Origin: Zoogloeaceae bacterium | Lineage (GTDB): Bacteria > Pseudomonadota > Gammaproteobacteria > Burkholderiales > Rhodocyclaceae | DNA: 6,654 nt | Reading direction: 5' to 3' | Assembly: GCA_031267345.1 (NCBI GenBank) | Contig: JAIRZG010000059.1 | Location: 1-6,654, forward strand | Shown: positions 1 to 5,927 of the stretch, one piece after another | Numbering within the stretch: position 1 is the first letter of the stretch | Layout: the number at the start of each line of letters is the position of its first letter | Notes under the pieces: generated by a model | What the model was told of the DNA's origin: nothing | What the model saw: the letters and a program-made list of their open reading frames with translations, nothing else | Databases searched by the model: none | Position numbers and translations under genes: made by a program

Positions 1-171
1 CTCAGCCAGGCCGCCCTGCCAAAGATTGAGGAATACTCCTGCCTTTTCCCACGCAAGGAACCGTTTATGGATGGCGCTTGAACTCCCAAAAACCTCCTTC
101 GGCAGCGCCTTCCACTGACCCCCTGTTCGCAGCACATAGACTATCCCTTCAAACACCGTGGGACTAAACAC
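1..171 (-). CDS. IS5-like family transposase, partial (N-terminal part, runs off the left edge)
   Basis: The reverse strand is open for 57 codons up to the window edge, ending its 5' side at a TAG at 174-172. It reads FEGIVYVLRTGGQWKALPKE, then VFGSSSAIHKRFLAWEKAG and a tryptophan-containing LNLWQGGLAE. This is the characteristic N-terminal region of IS5-type DDE transposases (VLRTG.QWKALPKE.FGS.SAIH.RF..WEKAG). The catalytic DDE residues would lie beyond the window. The usual 30-50 residues before FEGIVYVL are not visible in any frame upstream: the same frame has TAA and TAG stops at 184-172. The element is therefore either degenerate at its 5' end or uses the GTG at 171-169 as a late start. 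I cannot say whether it is active. It lies just downstream of the ThDP-enzyme gene, in the same orientation. Family-level call is fairly secure; subgroup is not determined. Confidence 0.75.
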   Translation of the reverse strand, partial: MFSPTVFEGIVYVLRTGGQWKALPKEVFGSSSAIHKRFLAWEKAGVFLNLWQGGLAE

Positions 172-391
172 CTAAAGCCATTACCATCGGAAAAACAGCT
201 TGAACGACCGTCTACCACCCTGTCTCCAGTCTGTACACCCACAAGGGGAGAGGGCGTGAAAAGGGGAGGGAACGTAGCTACACCTTCCCTTCAGGGGAAG
301 ATTCGGACGGTTTCACTATCATGAATTCATGGCTTTGGCATTCATGCGATTGCCCTGGTTGCGACGGTTTTGTTCGTGCGGCAAGCGCCGC
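172..391. other. Non-coding region between IS5-like remnant and ThDP-enzyme gene
   Basis: No convincing gene is present in these 220 bases. The stretch 250-300 is rich in GGGGAG-type purine runs and contains a hairpin at 284-300 (CTTCCCT, 3-base loop, GGGGAAG with one G-T pair) and an 8-base palindrome GTAGCTAC at 274-281. A perfect 12-base palindrome CATGAATTCATG lies at 320-331. A GC-rich stem (GCGGC/GCCGC, 4-base loop) at 378-391 directly follows the stop codon of the ThDP-enzyme gene. The terminal inverted repeat of the IS5-like element presumably lies somewhere in 172-300, but I cannot fix its edge because the other end is outside the window. Confidence 0.6.
378..391 (-). terminator. Short GC-rich hairpin after the ThDP-enzyme stop codon (weak terminator candidate)
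   Basis: Immediately 3' of the TGA at 394-392 the transcript would read GCGGC, GCTT, GCCGC, a perfect 5-base-pair stem with a 4-base loop. It is followed by ACGAACAAAACC, so there is no U-tract and this is not a classical intrinsic terminator. It may only slow 3' decay of the message. Confidence 0.2.
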
Positions 392-2200
392 TCAATGTCG
401 TCGCGCCTGCAAGGATGTCGCCAGCAAGGGGATACGCATTTCTTTTTGCAGGACTTCCAGCGGCAACAGTGGCGACATGTCTTCCAGCGGCATGGAGCGC
501 AGGGAGCCATCGGCTTCAAGCAGGGCGGCGACTTTGGGGGTGAGGGCTTCGTTGGGGACGAGTTGAACGTCGATCAGGCGCAACTCCGGCGTGGCGAGGA
601 GTGGGCGCAGGCGTGGTAATTCGGCGGCATCCGTGATGCGGGTAAAGGGCAGGTCGTAGGCAGCGGCGATTTTTTCGAGGTCGGGCAGCAGCAGGCCGGA
701 TTCCGGACCGCTGCCAAGGTAGCGTCCGGCAAAGTAGTTGCGTTGGGTATTGCGGATGGAAGCGTAGCCGCCATTATTCATGATGATGAGGGTGATGGGC
801 AGCTTTTGCGCGGCAAGGGTGGCGAATTCCTGCAAGTTGAGTTGCAGACTGCCATCGCTCTCGATGGCGACCATCGGCTTTTTGTCGTTGGCGAGGCAGG
901 CGCCGATGGCGGCGGGCAGGCCATAACCCATTGAACCCAGACCGGAGGTCAAAAACACACGCTGCCCCGGTTTGTTGCGGAAAACGGTATAGAACACTTC
1001 CACCGCCAGACCGGAACTGCCGGTGCTGACCAGGGTATCCGGCGGGATGGCGTCGGACAGCGCGGAGACAAAATGATAATGGTCAATGGGACCACGCTCC
1101 GGAAAAGCCTTGCCTGCGTTGGCTGGATAGCGTTGCTTCCAGTCCGCGCAACACGCGAGCCAGTTTCTGGTTTTGCCATTGGGCTTGAGTTGCGTGAACG
1201 CCGCAATGGTTCGCCCGGCATCGGCGGCAATGGGCAGGTCGATGTCCATTTCCAGTTTGGCGATTTCGTTGGCGTCTATATCCACCACGACTTTTTTGGC
1301 GGCGCGGGCAAAACCGCGCGGATTGTAGGCGGTAATGATGCCGTCAAGACGGCTGCCGACGCTGATCAGAAGATCGCAATTTTGCACGGCAAAGTTAGCC
1401 GCGCGCAACGCCACGACGCCCGGACGACCGACGTTAAGCGGATGTTCCCAGTCGATGAGGTCGAGCGCGTTCCATGTAGTGACGACGGGAATTTGCAGAC
1501 GTTCCGCCAGCGCCAGAAAAGATTGCGCCGCCCCGGCAAGGCGTACCCCGTGTCCCGCCAGTAACAGCGGGCGTTCGGCATTTTCCAGCAGGGTTTGCAG
1601 GTGGAGCGCGGCGGCTTTGAGCGTATCCGCGTCCTCCACGTCGGGCGGCGTAAATCCGGGCAAGGTATCGGGATCGATGGGCGCGGCTTGCACGTCCAGC
1701 GGAATATCCAGCCAGACCGGGCCTTGCCGCCCGCTCCACATCTCGTGCAGGGCGCGTTCCAGGTGATAGCGGATCTGCCGCGGATCGTCGATGGTGACCG
1801 CGTATTTGGTGATGGATTTGATCATCGGCGCAATATCGACTTCCTGCGCGCCGCCCTGACGCAGTGGTCGTCCATTCAGCCGGTCGGGACGCTTGACTTG
1901 ACCGGAAATGACCAGCAACGGAATGGATTCGATCCACGCGCCCGCTACCGGCGTAATGACATTGGTCGCGCCGGGGCCGGTCGTCACCATGCAGACGCCA
2001 AAACTTTCGCGGATGCGTCCCCAGGCTTCAGCGGCGATACCGCAGGCCTGCTCGTGGTGGCAGGGAATCGGGATGAGACGTTTTTGCGAAACGAGGGCGT
2101 CGTTCAGGTGCATCGCGCCGCCACCCGGCAGCAAAAAAACATGTTCGCTGCCGACATCCGCCAGTCGGGACATCAGGTAATCCGCAAGGCGCATGGTCAT
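392..2200 (-). CDS. Thiamine diphosphate-dependent enzyme, acetolactate synthase-like
   Basis: 602 residues with the three-domain architecture of the acetolactate synthase/pyruvate decarboxylase superfamily. The N-terminal pyrimidine-binding domain (about 1-175) has the catalytic glutamate in HHEQACGIAAEAWGR (E50) and TTGPGATN at 73-80. The central domain (about 195-335) has LLAGHGVR and CDLLISVGSRLD. The C-terminal pyrophosphate-binding domain (about 370-555) has SGLGSMGYGLPAAIGA at 419-434 and the Mg/ThDP motif SDGS (448-451) ending in NN at 475-476. The usual GDG is SDG here. About 50 residues follow the pyrophosphate domain with no motif I recognise. The ATG overlaps the stop of the upstream NeuB-cupin gene as ATGA, implying translational coupling; no clear ribosome binding site is seen. 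The partner gene argues against housekeeping isoleucine/valine synthesis, and no small regulatory subunit gene is adjacent. Relatives in surface-polysaccharide loci decarboxylate a 2-oxoacid and may transfer the two-carbon unit to a keto-sugar, as YerE does. The substrate here is unknown. Confidence 0.9.
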   Translation of the reverse strand: MTMRLADYLMSRLADVGSEHVFLLPGGGAMHLNDALVSQKRLIPIPCHHEQACGIAAEAWGRIRESFGVCMVTTGPGATNVITPVAGAWIESIPLLVISGQVKRPDRLNGRPLRQGGAQEVDIAPMIKSITKYAVTIDDPRQIRYHLERALHEMWSGRQGPVWLDIPLDVQAAPIDPDTLPGFTPPDVEDADTLKAAALHLQTLLENAERPLLLAGHGVRLAGAAQSFLALAERLQIPVVTTWNALDLIDWEHPLNVGRPGVVALRAANFAVQNCDLLISVGSRLDGIITAYNPRGFARAAKKVVVDIDANEIAKLEMDIDLPIAADAGRTIAAFTQLKPNGKTRNWLACCADWKQRYPANAGKAFPERGPIDHYHFVSALSDAIPPDTLVSTGSSGLAVEVFYTVFRNKPGQRVFLTSGLGSMGYGLPAAIGACLANDKKPMVAIESDGSLQLNLQEFATLAAQKLPITLIIMNNGGYASIRNTQRNYFAGRYLGSGPESGLLLPDLEKIAAAYDLPFTRITDAAELPRLRPLLATPELRLIDVQLVPNEALTPKVAALLEADGSLRSMPLEDMSPLLPLEVLQKEMRIPLLATSLQARRH

Positions 2201-3684
2201 AGCCAGTGGGTCAACAGGGTTTTTCGGTGTGGGTTCGCGGCAATGGCAGGGTCGGTGTAGAAAGAGTCGCTGGCGTAATGCGTTGAGGAGATTTCCTCAA
2301 ACACCACGCCGCGCCCGGCATGGAACTTGTGCCGCGTTTTGCGCTGCACGGTGACGACATCGCCCCGCCGCGCAACGCGCTGTTCGCCGTCCAGCCACAA
2401 GGTCAATTCACCGTGCAGGATGACGAAGGTTTCTTCCTTCTGTTCGTGATATTGCTCCGGATGGGTTTGCCCTGGCAGCATGACGAGCAGCTTTTTGCAA
2501 TATTCCCGATTGACCACGGTAATCATGGTGAGTCCAAATTCGGTAAAGCGTTCCATGCCGTAATGGTGCGAAATTTCCAGATTGGATTTACCGGGCACAA
2601 CGATGTTGCCCTCCGCTAACAACTGGCGCACCGCAATGACGGTAGCAAGCACACTGTCGCGCGTATTTTGCAGGGCAATCGCTTCCGCCAACAGGGGCGC
2701 GCCCGCCGTGAGGGGTTGGGTCGCAACGCAACGGTTGTATTTCGACCACTGGTTCGCCGTGATTTGTCCCGCGACGGGCGGGAAGGCAAAACAGACATCG
2801 GCATCGGTAAGCACTGTGCCTGCAAGCAAATCCCGCGTCAGGAACACGCCCCGGCGCAGACTTGTCAAACTGGCGGTTTCAGCGGGCGTTGCCTGCGGCC
2901 AGGTTTCACTGCCGCACAGGGTCAGGGCGCGTTCGGCAGCCAAAAGCCAGGCGCGCACCTGGACCGGGTCAGCGGAATAGGCGTTGAGGGCGTATTTTTG
3001 CGTGGGCAGACCGACATGTTTTTCAAAGACTGTCGCGCCCTTGGCGAGCGCCAACAGGACGGGTTCGGTTTCGTCCGGACTTTCGTGCGTGGAAAAACCG
3101 ATACGCACACCGGAGTAGCGGGCGCGCAACGCATCGATGCGGCGAATATGCAGATGCGCCATCGGAGTCGGATATTCGGCGACGCAGTGCATCAAGGTCA
3201 GGTCTTTGTCGCGATGGGTGAAAAAACTGACGACCTGATCCACCTCTTCCGGCAGCGCGCCAGCGGTTGAGGCGATGATCGGTTTTTGGGTACGGGCAAT
3301 GCGCTCCAACAAAGGCCAGTCCGTCAGCGAACAACTGGCGATTTTGATGATCTCGATGCCCTGCGCCTCGATTAGGTCGACCGACTTTTCATCAAATGGC
3401 GTACATACCGTCCTGAAACCACATTCTCGCATGGCATCAAGCAGGGCCGCGAACTGTTCATGGCCCAAACGGGTTTCTTCAAAGCGTTTGACATATTTCA
3501 CGTCGTCGCGGCCTTTGAAGCTGGGGTGAATGAAGGTGTCCAGATCGCGATACTGGAGCTTGAAGGCGAACTGGAAGGGAAAACCCGCGCAGACTTCGCG
3601 GATGGCGCGGATGATGGCGATGCCATGCGCCGTATCGCCCATGTGGTTGTTCGCCATTTCAAAGATGAAGAGCGGCTGAGTCAT
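2197..3684 (-). CDS. NeuB-family PEP-dependent sugar-acid synthase with SAF domain and C-terminal cupin
   Basis: 495 residues. The start at 3684 is preferred over an in-frame ATG at 3729: it has GGGGA a few bases upstream and begins directly at MTQPLFIFEMANNHMGD, the family N-terminus. The NeuB barrel (about 1-265) shows E9 in EMANNHMGD, K42 in KLQYRD, TPFDE at 95-99, KIAS at 114-117, H166 in MHCVAEYPTP, H200 in GFSTHE and EKH at 221-223; the two histidines H200 and H223 match the metal ligands of NeuB. A SAF/antifreeze-like domain (about 275-340) begins SLRRGVFLTRDL. A cupin (about 385-475) has Q411/H413, E418 and G425 (motif 1) and G441/H452 (motif 2), resembling the D-lyxose isomerase-like cupins. 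The family condenses phosphoenolpyruvate with an aldose such as ManNAc to give a nonulosonic acid in the cytoplasm. The acceptor here is unknown: the acidic residue of the NeuB SGE/SGD motif is a serine (S119). It is cotranscribed with the ThDP enzyme (4-base overlap). Confidence 0.9.
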   Translation of the reverse strand: MTQPLFIFEMANNHMGDTAHGIAIIRAIREVCAGFPFQFAFKLQYRDLDTFIHPSFKGRDDVKYVKRFEETRLGHEQFAALLDAMRECGFRTVCTPFDEKSVDLIEAQGIEIIKIASCSLTDWPLLERIARTQKPIIASTAGALPEEVDQVVSFFTHRDKDLTLMHCVAEYPTPMAHLHIRRIDALRARYSGVRIGFSTHESPDETEPVLLALAKGATVFEKHVGLPTQKYALNAYSADPVQVRAWLLAAERALTLCGSETWPQATPAETASLTSLRRGVFLTRDLLAGTVLTDADVCFAFPPVAGQITANQWSKYNRCVATQPLTAGAPLLAEAIALQNTRDSVLATVIAVRQLLAEGNIVVPGKSNLEISHHYGMERFTEFGLTMITVVNREYCKKLLVMLPGQTHPEQYHEQKEETFVILHGELTLWLDGEQRVARRGDVVTVQRKTRHKFHAGRGVVFEEISSTHYASDSFYTDPAIAANPHRKTLLTHWL

Positions 3685-3702
3685 GGCTTTCCCCGGAGAT
3701 AA
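3674..3702 (-). promoter_or_regulatory. Ribosome binding site and start region deciding the NeuB-cupin start
   Basis: On the minus strand the sequence reads TCTCCGGGGAAAGCC then ATG. The purine-rich GGGGA lies about six bases before the ATG at 3684-3682. The alternative in-frame ATG at 3729 has no purine-rich site before it and would add 15 residues (beginning MRRAQRLSHL) that precede the conserved family start. The shorter protein is therefore chosen. Confidence 0.6.
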
Positions 3703-3750
3703 ATGCGACAGGCGTTGCGCTCGACGCATGAGTGCGTAAAGGCGATGATG

Positions 3751-3764
3751 TTGACCTGCGTCAA
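3751..3764. promoter_or_regulatory. Inverted repeat TTGAC-N4-GTCAA at the predicted transcription start (candidate operator)
   Basis: A perfect 5-base inverted repeat with a 4-base centre (CTGC) sits immediately downstream of the predicted transcription start of the NeuB-cupin operon. That is a position where a bound repressor would block initiation. A second dyad of the same geometry, ACGCA-TGAG-TGCGT at 3724-3737, follows 27 bases further along the leader. Both are short and could be chance; no regulator gene is in the window. Confidence 0.3.
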
Positions 3765-3773
3765 ATAGAGGGA

Positions 3774-3802
3774 ATCATAGCAAGGGAACGTAAGCCCTTC
3801 AA
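3774..3802 (-). promoter_or_regulatory. Sigma-70-type promoter for the NeuB-cupin/ThDP operon
   Basis: Minus strand: -35 TTGAAG at 3802-3797, exactly 17 bases of spacer (3796-3780), -10 TATGAT at 3779-3774. Both hexamers are close to consensus (TTGACA, TATAAT) at the ideal spacing. The predicted start is an A near 3766, giving a leader of about 80 bases before the ATG at 3684. This means the pair can be transcribed independently of mpl, whose stop is 53 bases upstream of the -35 box. Confidence 0.65.
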
Positions 3803-3854
3803 GTTTTTCCGGGTCATAGGGTGACGTGGATCGTGATGATCGGGGGGCTGGATG

Positions 3855-5213
3855 TCAGGATGTGATGCCCGCCAACGTCTGCAACAGCCTTGCGTGGATG
3901 CCGCCAAAACCGCCGTTGCTCATGACGAGAACGTGGTCGCCGGGTCGGGCTGCCGTGGTTATCGCCGTGATCAGCTTTGCAAAATCCGCTTCCACCAGAG
4001 CGCGTTCGCCGAGGGGGGCAAGGACGGCGGCGGCGTCCCAATCCAGGTCGGCGGCGTAGCAGAAAACCTGATCGGCGTCGACGAGACTTGCCGCCAGCCG
4101 ATCTTTCATCACGCCCAGTTTCATGGTGTTGGAGCGCGGCTCCAGTACGGCGAGAATGCGCGACGATTGGCCCACCTTGCGGCGTAGCCCCGCCAGCGTG
4201 GTGGCGATGGCGGTCGGATGATGGGCGAAATCGTCATAAACGGCGACGCCCGCCGCCTCGCCGCGCAGTTCCAGCCGCCGCCGGACATTCTGAAAACGCG
4301 CCAGCGCCGCCATACCGCGCTCCAGCGGGACGCCCGCATGTTCTGCCGCCAGCAAGGCCGCACAGGCGTTGGCGCGGTTGTGTTCGCCGGATACATCCCA
4401 AATCGCGCGGGCAATTTCGCCCTGCGCGTCGAAAAGAATCAGACTGCCTGCGGCGTCATCGCCCGTCACAAAAAATCCTGCCGCGTCGTTGAAACAGGTT
4501 ACGGGCGTCCAGCAACCACGCGCCAGCACCCGTTGCAGACTGGCCTCCTGACAATTGCAGACAATCCGCCCGCAAGATGGCAGGGTTCGCACCAGATGAT
4601 GAAATTGCCGTTCGATGGCGGCAAGATCGTCGAAGATGTCGGCATGATCGAATTCAAGATTATTCAGGATCAGGGTTTTGGGATGGTAATGCACGAACTT
4701 GGAACGCTTGTCGCAAAAGGCCGTATCGTATTCATCCGCCTCGATCACGAACAGGGGCGACGCGCCCGGACGGGCGGAAACGCCAAAATTCAACGGTACG
4801 CCGCCAATCAGGAAGCCTGGCGACAGCCCCGCGTCTTCCAGTATCCAGGCGAGCATGGCCGCCGTGGTCGTTTTGCCGTGCGTCCCCGCCACGCCCAGCA
4901 CCCAGCGGCCTTGCAATACGTGCTCCGCCAGCCATTGCGGGCCGGAAACATAAGGCAGACCCGCGTCAAGAATGGCTTCCAGCAAGGGATTGCCGCGCGA
5001 AATGGCGTTGCCAATGACAAAAACATCCGGCTGTATCTCCATTTGCGCCGGATCGTAGCCGATATGCAGGGCGATGCCCGCCGCCGCCAGTTGCTCGCTC
5101 ATGGGCGGATAAACATTGGCGTCGCACCCGCTGACCTGATGCCCGGCGGCGCGCGCCAGTTGCGCCAGACCGCCCATGAAAGTGCCGCAAATGCCGAGAA
5201 TATGAAGGCGCAT
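3855..5213 (-). CDS. mpl: UDP-N-acetylmuramate:L-alanyl-gamma-D-glutamyl-meso-diaminopimelate ligase
   Basis: 452 residues, full length for Mpl. It reattaches the recycled tripeptide L-Ala-gamma-D-Glu-meso-DAP to UDP-MurNAc in the cytoplasm, using ATP, to recover cell-wall peptides. The N-terminal Rossmann domain opens MRLHILGICGTFMGG. The Mur-ligase ATP-binding loop is GTHGKTTT at 110-117. The Mpl-typical EADEYDTAFCDKRSKF begins near 158, followed by LNNLEFDHADIF (183-194), GEHNRAN (276-282), RRRLELRGE (311-319) and YDDFAHHPTAI (326-336). The C-terminal domain carries EPRSNTMKLG and ends SNGGFGGIHARLL. EADEYDTAF, the FDHADIF motif and the short N-terminus distinguish it from MurC. The gene is complete with no frame disruption. 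It is transcribed divergently from the 206-residue gene, and no clear terminator separates it from the NeuB-cupin gene 170 bases downstream, so some read-through is possible. Confidence 0.95.
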   Translation of the reverse strand: MRLHILGICGTFMGGLAQLARAAGHQVSGCDANVYPPMSEQLAAAGIALHIGYDPAQMEIQPDVFVIGNAISRGNPLLEAILDAGLPYVSGPQWLAEHVLQGRWVLGVAGTHGKTTTAAMLAWILEDAGLSPGFLIGGVPLNFGVSARPGASPLFVIEADEYDTAFCDKRSKFVHYHPKTLILNNLEFDHADIFDDLAAIERQFHHLVRTLPSCGRIVCNCQEASLQRVLARGCWTPVTCFNDAAGFFVTGDDAAGSLILFDAQGEIARAIWDVSGEHNRANACAALLAAEHAGVPLERGMAALARFQNVRRRLELRGEAAGVAVYDDFAHHPTAIATTLAGLRRKVGQSSRILAVLEPRSNTMKLGVMKDRLAASLVDADQVFCYAADLDWDAAAVLAPLGERALVEADFAKLITAITTAARPGDHVLVMSNGGFGGIHARLLQTLAGITS

Positions 5214-5247
5214 GGATTTTTTCCGCCGGAAAAGACAAGCAACAAGG

Positions 5248-5271
5248 GTAGAATCAAGGCTCGAATTCTAC
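5248..5271. promoter_or_regulatory. Dyad in the divergent mpl / 206-residue-gene intergenic region with a -10-like hexamer on each strand
   Basis: GTAGAAT at 5248-5254 and ATTCTAC at 5265-5271 form a perfect 7-base inverted repeat with a 10-base centre. Each arm contains TAGAAT, a good -10 hexamer: the left arm reads toward the plus-strand genes, the right arm toward mpl. No convincing -35 hexamer is visible 17 bases upstream on either strand. A second overlapping repeat, ATCAAG (5253-5258) and CTTGAT (5271-5276), shares the region. It may serve as paired divergent promoters, a regulator site, or both. Confidence 0.4.
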
Positions 5272-5298
5272 TTGATCCCGCCATTTCCTGAACGCGCC

Positions 5299-5919
5299 AT
5301 GTCCCATTACGAACGCCCGCGTCCGCCTCGCGCCCAGGCTTCCCGTCTGCTGATCGCCAGTACGGCGGCGCGGCTCATGGCGGAAGACGGCATCACCGAT
5401 TTTGGACGGGCGAAACAAAAAGCCGCCCGTCAGTTGGGTCTGCCGGAATCCGCCATGCTGCCCGACAATGCCGAAGTAGAAGCGGAATTGCGGCTGTATC
5501 AGGCACTCTATCAAAGCGACGCGCAACCAGCGGAACTCTACAGGTTACGCGCAGAAGCCTGCAAAATCATGGAAGTTCTTGCCGATTTCCATCCTTATCT
5601 GACCGGCGCGGTGCTCGACGGCACGGCGGGCGCGTTTTCCGCCATCGACCTGATGCTCTTTGCCGACAGCGCCAAGGAAGTGGAGATTTTTCTTTTAAAC
5701 CGCGACATGCCCTTTGAACACGCGGAAGTCCGCGTCACGCATCATGACAAGGCGGAAGCCACGCTGCGCCTGTTCACTCCGGCGGCGGAGGCCATCCTGA
5801 TGATTTTTCCGCCGCATCATGAACGCCACCGCTTCAAACACCGCGATGGTCGCCCGCGCGAACGGGCGCGACGGGAAACCTTGCTGCATCTGATGCAAAC
5901 GCCATGCAACGGCCAGTAG
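5299..5919 (+). CDS. Conserved hypothetical protein, possible nucleotidyltransferase-like fold
   Basis: 206 residues, soluble, with no signal peptide or membrane segment. The ATG at 5299 (MSHYERPRPPRAQASRLLI) is chosen over an in-frame ATG at 5212, which would overlap the mpl start and run through the intergenic dyad. Residues 1-95 are mostly helical with many Ala, Arg and Glu (AARLMAEDGITDFGRAKQKA, then AEVEAELRLYQALYQ). Residues 100-135 read LTGAVLDGTAGAFSAIDLML then FADSAKEVEIFLL. This resembles the G-x-x-x-G...S-x-I-D-L core of minimal nucleotidyltransferases, though the second acidic residue of a DxD pair is not obvious. The C-terminus is basic (HRDGRPRERARRE). I recall proteins of this type beside mpl and a TlpA-like gene in betaproteobacteria, where they have no established function. 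Its 3' end lies 8 bases before the preferred start of the thioredoxin gene, so the two probably form an operon. Activity is untested. Confidence 0.8.
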   Translation: MSHYERPRPPRAQASRLLIASTAARLMAEDGITDFGRAKQKAARQLGLPESAMLPDNAEVEAELRLYQALYQSDAQPAELYRLRAEACKIMEVLADFHPYLTGAVLDGTAGAFSAIDLMLFADSAKEVEIFLLNRDMPFEHAEVRVTHHDKAEATLRLFTPAAEAILMIFPPHHERHRFKHRDGRPRERARRETLLHLMQTPCNGQ

Positions 5920-5927
5920 CGGACAAA

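Noticed and set aside
283..300. CTTCCCT/GGGGAAG hairpin as a transcription terminator
   Set aside because: No U-tract follows on either strand and it lies almost 100 bases past the nearest stop codon.
320..331. Perfect 12-base palindrome CATGAATTCATG
   Set aside because: Striking but isolated; it is not next to a promoter, has no second copy in the window, and a single 12-base palindrome can occur by chance.
392..2200. Annotation as IlvB/IlvI acetolactate synthase of branched-chain amino acid synthesis
   Set aside because: No adjacent small subunit or ilvC; SDG replaces GDG, and the gene is coupled to a NeuB-type synthase, pointing to a sugar pathway.
1595..2260. A long plus-strand open frame (221 codons) opposite the ThDP-enzyme gene
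   Set aside because: Antisense shadow of a well-supported gene in high-GC sequence; no family motif, and the minus-strand frame has every ThDP motif.
3685..3729. A 15-residue N-terminal extension of the NeuB-cupin protein starting at 3729
   Set aside because: No ribosome binding site, and the sequence precedes the conserved NeuB N-terminus; the ATG at 3684 has GGGGA correctly placed.
4218..5291. A 357-codon plus-strand open frame opposite mpl
   Set aside because: Its reverse strand encodes complete Mpl with all Mur-ligase motifs; the plus-strand translation is Arg/Gln-rich with no recognisable domain.
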